Positions 1 through 10,600 of a DNA stretch of 64,000 bases are shown one piece after another. A program made the translations under genes and the position numbers. Position 1 is the first letter of the stretch. Each line of letters starts with the position of its first letter. Source of the DNA: Haliclystus octoradiatus. Taxonomy: Eukaryota > Cnidaria > Staurozoa > Stauromedusae > Haliclystidae. Location of the stretch: contig OU744449.1 in the NCBI GenBank assembly GCA_916610825.1, positions 1,934,001 to 1,998,000 of the forward strand, read 5' to 3'. The notes under the pieces were generated by a model. The model saw only the letters and a list, made by a program, of their open reading frames with translations, was not told the DNA's origin and made no database searches.

Positions 1-2386
1 TCTACCAGTTGAACATTGCTCATTTTATCATCGTCTTTGGTGAATTCAAATAGATAGATGTCTTGGCTGTCGAGATCAGGGATATGGAATATCTCATCAT
101 TCACTGCAAAGCTGACGTTTCTTGTTGAGCGTGGTGTATCACTATAAGAATCAAGATAAAATGTGTCAATAATTCTCTATGCTTCATTGTCCATTATATA
201 CAAGTTATTCATCGAAACCAGGGTTCGATAAAATGAGGAATTATGGAACTAAGAGTCCTGGAAGGGTAATACAAATCCTGTCATTTGTTACTAATTTAAT
301 AAAAAAAAATATTAGAAAGCAAACATTAGAATCTCGGAAGGAAAATTGTTTTATCGGACCCTGATAGAAACACTCAAAATGATATCAACATTTGCTGGAC
401 TTTTAACAATTAGACAGCGAAATCGAAGACACCGAATTATCTAACTGTTTGGAATAGAAATCGACCAAGCAAAGTTAATTACAAAAAACGTTCACTCCTT
501 GAACAGAAATTAGCCTTTGAATTATCAATCATTGTCAGTCAAATTTTAATGATATCTTCATTTTGCTTACCTCTTGAGGCATCCTTTGGCAATGGCATTG
601 ATTTCATCTGCTACTTCAACAGGGTCACATAATGTTTCATCTTTTTCTGCAGAACAATCGAATGAAGATGATGTCATTTTATGAAGCTGTTTTTTCAATG
701 CCTCTATCTCATGTTTGGCCTTTTCCATTGAAGTCAGATGTTCTTTGTTATGTATATCATTCTGTTTCACCAATTGACCAATCTCATGTTTCATCGACGT
801 GATGGTAGTGAAATATTTATCATTGCTGCGTTCATTTGCAATACTCTGACTGCACGAGTTTAGCTTAAGTGTGGTTACTAGATCAAGCAATTCATTGTGA
901 TCTGTTTCTTTCTTCTGAGATAAACTATTGATAATTGGGAGAAGAGATTCATTGGCGGTCGTTGTTGCCTCAATCTCATCTGTCAACGTTGCGATCTTCT
1001 GGCGTAGCTCTTTCTCTTTATGCTTGTTGCGGTGACGTTTTTGCCAAGCATTTCTGAAGAACGCAACGACGCGGTGTCTGAATCTCAATTGACGACGATT
1101 TTGATTTGACTGTGTTGAAGAGGTTTCGGATATAACTGTCTTAGATGTTGGAACGTCGTCAATGTTGTTGTTTTCACCTAGATTCTCTTGATCATACCTG
1201 TTTGACCCACTGATGGCACTAAGGTCCAAAGATTCAACAGTACTAGCATTATATACTCTGATCTCTCTCTTCTTTAATCTTTTGTACGTTTCCGTCAACA
1301 CGTCTTGTCTTGTCATAATGCTGGTAAATTTGTTCTTATAGAATTCAACGTATTCATTAACATTTTTAACTTCAGATAGTACAGCTGTACGATGTCTAAT
1401 GGCGATTGCCATTTCTCTGTTAATCTCAATGATAGCTTTTGTGATGTCACTCAAATTGTTATGTGATGGTTCGTATGAACCCAATACTGCAATAAGATTG
1501 GTTTGTTTTTTAATCACTTGGTCAAAGGTATCAAACATTCGCTGTTCATGGTATTTCGCTTGTTGTGTTTCATTATCCTTGTTTATGGCAGGGTTTGAAT
1601 CATCTGAAATAGAGAAATAAATTTAGATATGTTTATTCATTTCAACGACATAATCTTCAATGATACACTGCAGTCTGCATGGAATGAATATTCAACCTTG
1701 CAAGCAAGAGACATTAACATTCGAATAAAGTTTTTAAACTGAATTAAATCAGGTTCACCTTGAACAATTGTTGTATTGCTAACTCCAGCTTCTTTCTTGT
1801 TAGCTACTTCTGCAGAAGATCTCTTGCCGACAGTGTATTCGCTTCCATTGGATGCTTCAACTCCTGTAACTATCTTTGGATTGTCGGCTTCGATTTCCTT
1901 TGAAGCTATAGCGCTGAGTTTAGCGTCTATATGTAACGCTGTTTCTGCTGCTACCACTTTGCGATTATCTGCTTCGCGCTCCTTTACTGTGATAGCGCTG
2001 ACTTCAACGTCTACGTCCAATGCTATATCTACCGTATCTATCTTTGCGTTGTCTGCATCGCTTTCTTTCGATGCAACAGCACTGACTTCAGCGTCTACAT
2101 CCAACGCTGTGTCGGTTGTAGCCACATTGGACTTGTCTGCATTTCGTTCCTTTATTACGATAGAGCTGGCTTCAACGTCTACGTCGAACGCTTTGTCTAG
2201 CTTAACTATCTTTGCGTTGTCTGCATCGCTTCCCTTTGATACGATTGCACTGAAGTCAACGTCTACATTCGGGTTTTCGTCATTAGATTCCTTTCCTCCT
2301 TCTTTCGCTACAGTTGTAACCGCAGCGTCCTCACTTTTCTCAATATTTTCCTTCATCTCTGAAGTACACGTGTCCATTCTTGTCAT
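1..2386 (-). CDS. Unrecognised coiled-coil protein with five 28-residue repeats (5' three exons; runs off left edge)
   Basis: I do not recognise this protein. Three coding exons on the minus strand fit in phase: 2386-1759, 1603-571 and 141-1 (open at the window edge). Donors are G|GTGAAC and AG|GTAAGC; acceptors are CTATTTCAG and CTTATAG. Exon 1 starts at an ATG 40 bp inside a TATA box and encodes about 40 acidic residues, then five tandem 28-residue repeats (about residues 40-179; pattern DVDxExSAIxxKExxADNxK). Exon 2 is rich in heptad-like K/E/L sequence, with a strongly basic patch (RRQLRFRHRVVAFFRNAWQK) between helical stretches, so a coiled coil is likely. Exon 3 encodes acidic sequence (DEIFHIPDLDSQDIYLFEF). 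No signal peptide or membrane segment is seen. Exon phases match exactly, which makes chance ORFs unlikely. Cellular role is unknown; a cytoskeletal or scaffold protein is only a guess. Confidence 0.75.
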
Positions 2387-2426
2387 CGGTCAATATGGCA
2401 AAAGGTGGATCAAGGTAGCGAGATCA

Positions 2427-2454
2427 CTTTTATACTTTGAGAATCATGACGTCA
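2427..2454 (-). promoter_or_regulatory. TATA box plus CRE-like palindrome for the coiled-coil gene
   Basis: On the minus strand TATAAAAG lies at 2434-2427, about 40 bp before the first ATG at 2386. Just upstream is the palindrome CATGACGTCATG, centred on the CRE/ATF core TGACGTCA at 2447-2454. The 13-mer GACGTCATGATTT occurs here (2448-2460) and again at 2512-2524. Spacing suits a focused promoter with a very short 5' leader. Seen directly; use by CREB/ATF-type factors is inferred from the motif. Confidence 0.55.
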
Positions 2455-3346
2455 TGATTTGATTGGATTTGACCTTATTTAGACTTATCTGTGAAATCAG
2501 TACCTTAATTAGACGTCATGATTTTATATCACCAATGAAAAAATTACAAATTATTCCATAATGGCGGATTTCCCCTATAAAAATCGAAATATCAAGTTGG
2601 ATTTCGAATACTACTTAATTAAACAACTTATCGAAGCTTTTTATGATACAGTAGTGAGATACAAGATATTGAATTCATTGAAATTGCAATTGATGAAATA
2701 GCCAATAAAGTTCGTCTAGATTTTATCAAAGTATTAAATACACTCTTGTGAAAAAAAGTAGATTTGAATAAGCAAAACGTAGCAATGTGCGTAACATCAG
2801 AAAATAATTACAACTAGACTTCATCTTTAGAACTCCTCCACATATCTGTTTTCGAATATAAAACCATCTAGTCCAAAGGTTCGAAAATCGAATTCAGAAG
2901 TATTTACTTGTGTTTTGACTCAAATTTTAAGCACATACTAAAAATTCCAATTCCATTCTTGTTTTATAGAACATAAAATGACCTAAGAAATGTATCATAT
3001 TTTTATTTTAGATAATTATGATAATCATATCACATTACTGTATACCTCATTAACTGTTTAATTTGTTTCCAATCTGCAATGGTAAATATAAGTTCCAATG
3101 CAGTAATTATAAGGCTATTTCTACCTTGACTGGCATACGCACGATTGACCTTATGATTTAAAATATTCATTGATTTATTGTATTATATAGGCATCAAAGA
3201 ACAGTGGCCTTTTCACACCTCAAACATCTCTCAGAGCAGTAAGAAAATGTTTATAGATTTTATTTATTTAGTACGTGCAATTCTGTACTTGGTTTTTCTA
3301 TTACAGTTCATGCTTTATAATTTAGAGAATCGAAACATGGACGGTG

Positions 3347-3478
3347 CAAGAACCTTCTCGGTAACTCGGAGCTGCAAGTATTTATTTTGCAATCATTAGG
3401 CAGTTTAAACAGAGCAAACCCCGTCTGATGATCTTCAAGTAAACGCGTGAATCTCTGAGTTACGGAAAAGGTTCTTGT
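3347..3478. repeat. Foldback MITE, family FB-A copy 1
   Basis: Terminal inverted repeats of about 25 bp: the left end reads AAGAACCTTCTCGGTAACTC and the right end is its near complement. The inner part contains the family signature CACGCGTTTA (minus). Related copies are at 3988-4049, 7102-7310 and 18641-18764. Confidence 0.6.
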
Positions 3479-3504
3479 CTAATTTTTATTTCAATTATAT
3501 ATTA

Positions 3505-3660
3505 CAGGCAAACCTGTTATAACGATCACCTGTCTAAACGGCCACCTGTCCATAGTGGTCAATCTTGCAATGTCTAAATTAATATTTTCCATTCAATCAA
3601 CCCTGTATACAAAGGCCACCTGCTTATATTTGTCTATTTATCTACCAATAATAATATCTG
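3505..3660 (+). repeat. Interspersed repeat with CTGTCTATA-type subrepeats
   Basis: Starts TA|CAGGCAAACCTGTTATAAC and contains several degenerate units of the type ACCTGTCTATARTGGTC. A clearly related copy lies inverted at about 48600-48756, with shared stretches such as TCTTGCAATGTCTAAA. A TA dinucleotide abuts the end, as in Tc1/mariner-pogo derived elements; class is inferred. Confidence 0.5.
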
Positions 3661-3739
3661 GTAGTTTTACATACATGTTTCACTGCATGCCTCTGATTTA
3701 CAAAACATTTAGCACTACGTTTGTTGAACTCACTTTATT

Positions 3740-3850
3740 AGTTAATGTCTGTTTTCCAGTTAACTTAGCTATGTATGCAACATGTATATCAGGGTATATG
3801 CATATATATAAAGGTTTCTGAATAAATGATGATGATGATGATGATGATGA
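3740..3850 (+). repeat. 3' end of a SINE/LINE-type element with GAT tail
   Basis: The stretch shares GTTTTCC-GTTAA, GCAACATGTAT and TTTCTGAATAAATGAT with 54815-54912. It ends in AATAAATGATGATGATGATG. A shared 3' end followed by a short tandem tail is typical of CR1/L2-type retroposition. The full element is not present. Confidence 0.45.
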
Positions 3851-3987
3851 CTGTATTACTTTGAAATTTAGAATAAATAAATGCCTGAGTTGTTAATTTA
3901 AACGCCAAGTTAATCACGTATTCACGATGTCGCTCTAGCTATAAGGAGAGAGGGTTTCATAAAACAATAAATACACAAGGCCAATTA

Positions 3988-4049
3988 TTTTCCGTATAAC
4001 TCGGAGTTTCACCCTTTTTAGTCCCTCTAAACTCTGAGTTACAGGAAAA
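3988..4049. repeat. Foldback MITE, family FB-A copy 2 (short)
   Basis: A 62-bp hairpin: TTTTCCGTATAACTCGGAGT on the left and its near complement on the right, with a 20-bp loop. It lacks the middle portion present in the longer family members. Confidence 0.5.
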
Positions 4050-4629
4050 TACTCTTTTCAATCTTTCGATGTTTTGTTCATATTTGATAGTTTGACTATA
4101 AGTATAATAATAATTATGAGTTTTTTCAACGTTACTTTTGATGCAAGATATTCCATATTGGCTTCAGGGATGGAATCCATAAAATACACATACGCTTCAA
4201 AGATATAAAGGCTTCAAGCTTACCTGGTTTGTGGAAGAATGATAAATATTTATTTTTAAAAGAAATAAAGGAAAAAGGTTTCATTTTTTATCGATATTGC
4301 CAGAATAAGCTATTTTTAAAATAAATAAAATAAAAAAGTTTTATATTTTTTATCGATATTACCAGAATAATACTAATTAAGCAAAAAGAACCGGTTGGAT
4401 TGATTCAAAATTTTATTATTTTTCTGATAAGCTACATTAGGTGTTGACTTTGCGCCCTTTTGTGAACACTTCTGGATTAATTTTGCCGTGCCAAAAATAA
4501 TGAGTCCTAACTAAAGTTGAGGCTCAATATCCAGAGCATTGAATAAGAGTCAAAGATGAGGCATGTTATAGATATAGTATACTTATTTAGTTTCTAGTTT
4601 ATTTCTTATGTTATTTCTTTTCTTCGTAG

Positions 4630-7600
4630 TCTTCTGCTATCTGTAAAAAGCTCAATCGCATACAAAATTTCATGTTAAAGCGTTATGACCATCAGCTGTT
4701 TTCACATCTCAAGAAATTAGATGTCGAACCTCAATTGTATGGCATGTGAGTTATTTAATTAAGAATCATGCATCATCAACATCTTTAAATAATAATTAGA
4801 TGTGCTATAATTGCATTATCAACTTTCCAATGTACAGAGGAAAATTTTGTAGATACAGAGGTACAAGTTAAACTTTTCGAGCATTTCGATTGAAACTCGC
4901 CTTTGTGAATCTGACCACTGGCCAGTATAAGAGACTGGGAAGAGTATTTTGATAAGCAATCAAGAGAAGCTTTCAATGGCGGCCATATCAGTATATTAGG
5001 TACAGATTATTTAAAAAAATGTTTTACATCTTTGATCAAATATGGATCCCATACCTGTCGAGTTAGACTCAAATATTAGAGGTACATACATAAGTAATTA
5101 TATTGTATGCTTTAATAAGTAAACTATGGTCTTTATAGAAGGGAATCATTATATGAACATTGATTATAACATCATGCATTATGAATGTTCATGGCGATGG
5201 TATTGTATTGAGTTTAATTTGTGGCGCTTCCTATTTTGTTTTGTTTAATGGGATTATTAATTTTTACTTTCAAGTCGTTGGATTCGTCTCCTGTTTGGCC
5301 GCGAATATGATTTTGCTGACCTATTAAAATTGTGGGATGTCCTATTTGCGGATGGACCAACGTTAGATCTGGTTGATTACATCTATCTGGCAATGTTAAT
5401 GAATATTAGAAACTTGTGTAAGTCCAATCATGCTTGTTTTCATTTATTAGATTGTTATTTTTTTTTGATAAATTTGACACAAAAAGTCATTGTTGTTATC
5501 TCAACGTTTCAATTATATTTTCTGAGGATTTTTTCGTTTGTGTGAGTTAACGTGGAGTGACCCTGTCAGGAAGTCAAGTGGAGATAATACTCACTATACT
5601 ATTTCACAGTTTCTAGATTCGATCTATAGAACAAAGAAAAGATCTGAATCCAGGACTGGATTCTAGTGAGCCCACACCAATCAAATGTGTCCGTTTATCG
5701 TATCATCCTCATTCTCCTTATTATTATTCAATCATGTGGTCGTGTCTTGTCGCAGTAATCGGAGGAAGGATTCTAACGCATCTCATGTTTGGAACCCCTA
5801 TATTCTGATTGCCTCTATTGAGCTGCTACATTTACCTACATCTCGACATTCTGTGAACTAAGGAGAAATTGAACCATACTTCCTCCTGCAGACAGTCACT
5901 CTACTATTGATCGATATACAATTGGAAGCATACCATTGCACACATCTACATGCACAAATGATTTAAAATACATCACCATGGTGGTAATCTAATTAAATAT
6001 CTGTTTTAATTTCAGTGCTTCGGTCTGATTATTCAACATGTATGACCTATCTTATGAAATACCCTCGTCCTGATATCAGCTACGTTACTATGAAAGCAAT
6101 GTCGTTAAGAGAAAATAAGGTTTGATCTAAATTCCATTTGATTACGATCGTTATCATATTTCAAGCATATATATATATATATATTTGGTACAAAATATCA
6201 ACACAACTAACTTTACACAACATTTCGACTGATTGACTTCAGCCATTCTCAAGTGAATGTTTTTTTAATACTAATTAAGGTATATATATATACATAAAAT
6301 TGTTTACCCCTTGAGGGTAAAGTTACATCATGAAGAATATTTACAATATGATATCGATATCAGTGACAACAGTAACTATGGTAACTAGCCTATAGATATA
6401 TTTCTAATCCTTAGAGGAAATGATGTAACAATTTTTATGTCTTAATTAATAATAAAAAACATTTATTTGAGAATGACTGAAGTCAAGCAGTCGAAACTTT
6501 GTTGTGTTGATATTCTGTACCAAACGTATCACCAAGAAGATTCTGATAAATATATATATATTAATAATAATATTTAAATGTCACTATTGTATCATATCAG
6601 ACGTCGCGTCCGTCCGCACACCCGCCACGTCACAACAACAGCAGTGCAACTCAAGTGTCGCATACGCCACATGGTACAAGAACGTCTCATAGTAGAAATC
6701 GTCTGAAAGAGACGCTGACCGAAGAACAGCAGGTTAACATTCATAAAGTTTCATATTTTGCTTACTTCTCCTATGATCTATTTAGATATCAGCAGGATAC
6801 TGAGGCAAATATAAAGGTTTTGAATCAGCAAAATACCGCAAATTATGATACGAGTATATATTTAGTATCAAAGGAAAGATAAACTTTATGCTTCAAATAG
6901 AGCCCGTGACCCCACCCAAATCAGCCTGAGTAGCGAGAAAATGGCATCCAAAGATTGATTCCACCTACGTCCGTTTCACTGAAAAATTGCGAATGTGGTG
7001 AAATATTTTTGAATAGAATACACATAAGTGTTATTTTTATTATTATAATGCTATTATTGAAACTCCTACTGCAAAACTCTATTTATAGATAATAATTAAT
7101 ATAATAATAATATATGGCGAAAGAGTCAAAGAATACACATTCTTTACTGTTACTTAAGTTTCACGCATTTCACAGCGATCTTCCGACAGATTTTTTACTC
7201 AAAAAATCTGAGTAAAAAATCTGTCTGAAGATCGCTGTGAAAAGCGTGAAACTTGAGTAACAGTAAAGAATGTGTATTCTTTGACTCTTTCGCCAAATAT
7301 TATTATTATTTACCGCTCTGTCAAATGAAGACATAGAGCCCTATATTATCTGCTATTAGATAAACATAAATTTTATTAATAATTAATATACGATATGTGT
7401 GTATACAATAAATGTTTCATCCACATTGAATCCCCTCTCTGCTCGGACTTTTTGGTGTGTTTTGGAATTTGTTGTATTTCCATTTTATTATACTTGCAAT
7501 TTCTTTGATGATTTTACACCTCAGTAGCATTGCCTACAGTTATGTATAAATCTATAACATCAATGTGTTCGATATGAACTTAACTTTCCACTGCGTAATG

Positions 7601-10600
7601 AAACAGGTGACGTATACATCTTTATTGAAAACTACCAATGATAACTCTCTGAATTGATTTGATTGGTTATTAAATATATATATTTTCACATAATCACTTA
7701 TAAAGGTAGAATATGTTTTCGATACTGCTTTGAAATTCTTTGAAAGGATTCGTTTCCGTTTCTACGTGACTGTATAAGACTGATGATTTTAAGCTGTGAG
7801 GTTTTTGAAAATAGGGTCCTTCAAAGTTATCACTCTCCAATCGAAAACTTTTTTTCAAATATATAATCTCGTATTTGCAATCAAAATGTAGCTATCAAAT
7901 CTCATGGACCCTACAGTTTGCTCGGTCTCTGTGGCAACTCACCGACTTAACCCCCTAGCAGTGTTCCTGATTTTAGTTATTAATGGTACAGTACAATGCA
8001 TTTATTTGATATGTTTAAATTTTTTCTTCCCTGTTTCTGTTAGTTTGCCAAGGCACTAGGATCTAGTGTATCACAGCCTCGGCCAAAGAAAACACCCCCA
8101 AATAGACTCTCTCAGTCAGCTAATGCAACAGTACAATGGTACCAACACAAGGATCAATCAAATGAATCTACGCCAATTCAAAACGCTGCAACACGCCGAA
8201 GACAAACGATTGAGCGCCTTCAAAGAGACCCAACGCCTGTTGAAAAACACGAAGTCGATCCTGGTATGTGGACATTTTTAGGACCTATAGTATGGTAATA
8301 ACTTGTACAGGCAATATAATTAATAATCCGAATGCGGTTAATACTTGTCGGGTATCACATATAGACATTACGGAATTGAATTTAACTTTGGAAAGCGTTA
8401 TATTCTATCATTGTCGTGCTTTCGATGTCCGCGCCCGATATCTCTAACTCCGTTCCGTATATTCATAGATGATTCGCGACATTTATCAACTATAATTAAT
8501 ATTTTAAATGATCGCAGGCTATTACGGACCACTGGACCCCGGAACTTCCACCGTTTCACCCTGATCTGAAACTAATGTTAATTTTATTGTAAATAAAGAG
8601 ATAAAAATATATTGAGCAATTTTCAGTTCATTATATTGTTTCTACAAGTTGCTACATATACTTGGTTGCCTCTAACAATATGGCTTTTGTCTCTATGCTG
8701 TATCGTCTTTTTTGTTTGAAATAACTCCCATAACTGAGATCACATTTAGTGTGCATTTTTTTTTACCTATTATTCAAACTTAATTACACCATTATGATAC
8801 TCATGACCATCCATCAAGATTTCTCAAAATTAGGAAGAAAAAAGGGTAATGGATGTACAAAAAAATGTATTAATCTTACAGTTTATTTGTACTTCCGCAA
8901 AATTTATCCTTACAATAATATCTTAAATAACCTTGAACCGTACAAGCTAATTACATAACCGATGCTTACTAAATGTTTGCAAAGTTAACAATTCATTTTG
9001 ATTATAAATATAGATTATCATCGGCATATCGCCATCAAGAACGCACAACAACAACATCAAATTTCATATGCACAACAACAACAACAACAATATCAACAAC
9101 AACAACAACAACGGTCTAGTAATATTGTCACTTCACAAATCTCATCAATGTTAAATAAACATATGACTACTTCACCAACGCAAGTCTTATCTAAGCTAAC
9201 AACAAAAGCAAAACCCCGTGGGAAAGATAATGAATTAATGTCACGCTTGGTTGAGGTTAGTCTTGCTTCAGTTATGCTACATTTTCAATTACAATATGAA
9301 ATTACAATATGTTTTGTTATTTAAGTGTCTGGTATATATTTATACTATTGAAATGTAGGCTTTGTTGAGAAATTGACGTGTTGGTTCAATTATTGTCATA
9401 AAAACGTATTTTGGTTAACCTTTTTTTTTAACCAAACTTGCTTCGATTGGTAGACTACAGAAAATAGTACGACTCTATTAGGAGAAATTGTTACACTGTA
9501 ATAACAGTATTCTGTCTTAAGTATCAATATGTTCGATCAACTTATCAAGCGAATAACTCATTCAAGTTCTGATTGCCAGCCAGAGATTACAGTTGAGTAT
9601 AAATATGAAACATTGTATTATTTCCAACATTACTATTGATATGCGGTCATATTGTATGTTTCTACTTGAGCTGTTTGAGCCCGATGCCGCATACCTCATA
9701 ACTGTGAATACACACAGAACTAATATATCTTATTATTTTCAAAACATCGAATTCAAGACTTGATGTTTAGATTCATTTTAATTTCCCAGTCATTTTCTCA
9801 AGCAAACATGAAAATTTTCAGACTGTTAGCGGATTTCAGATTATTTTTACCTTTGTGGAACTCTATTTACCACTCATCCCACTGAAATTTGTCAAGATAT
9901 ACTAGATTTCAAACAATTTTCCAATTTTGAATTCTCATGTCTGATTAAGTTATCTTTTTAACATTTATTTATACATTCATATAAACAATACGTATACAAA
10001 TTATATTAATATATATATACTAAGATGTTTACACTTATTATTGGAATGAGAGTCAAAAATGAAACATTCTAGATTTCCGCAACTTCAAGTTTCACACCAG
10101 AAGGTGGTCATCAGGCGATTTATTTCAACTAGAGGAAATCTAGCATGTTTCATTTTTGACTCTCATTCTATAAATGCTCTGATTAATTTCAATGAACGCT
10201 ATACCAAAATCTGGCGTGGAACAATCCCACTATTAATATTATTATTAATAAACTTAGACATTATTATGTTGTTGATATCCTATTTGAATATCATTATTAT
10301 TTATTTATTGTTTTATTTGTCAGGACCACCAAAGATTACAGCGACAAATTTCTCAACTTCAATCTGATTTTGATCGACTGCAATCCCTTTGTTTATTTTG
10401 TGGTGGAAAAATGGAATCTTATCTAGGTAAAAATTAGAACATATGTTTTATTAGGTTTCCTAATCTAGTTTATAATCTATAAGAGCCTCCCTTTTTTGTT
10501 CATCGCTGTGACAACCAATACTGTCACGACCGTAACTATACTTGCTTCTGACCGGAGGCGTATTTGTCTATTTTGTTGAACAAAAGTAGGCATTTTGACC

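Larger units (their letters stand above)
2603..4629. other. Region between the coiled-coil gene and the first visible TBC1D5 exon
   Basis: No exon that aligns with the TBC domain is visible here. It holds two foldback elements (3347-3478, 3988-4049), a repeat beginning at 3505 that recurs inverted near 48.7 kb, and a 3' element tail at about 3740-3850 ending in a GAT microsatellite. A short ORF at 2562-2702 (plus) is discussed in the findings. Confidence 0.5.

Noticed and set aside
1776-2462. 228-codon plus-strand open frame
   Set aside because: It is the exact antisense of the repeat-bearing exon 1 of the coiled-coil gene; the low-complexity A/S/T composition is the complement of the acidic repeat.
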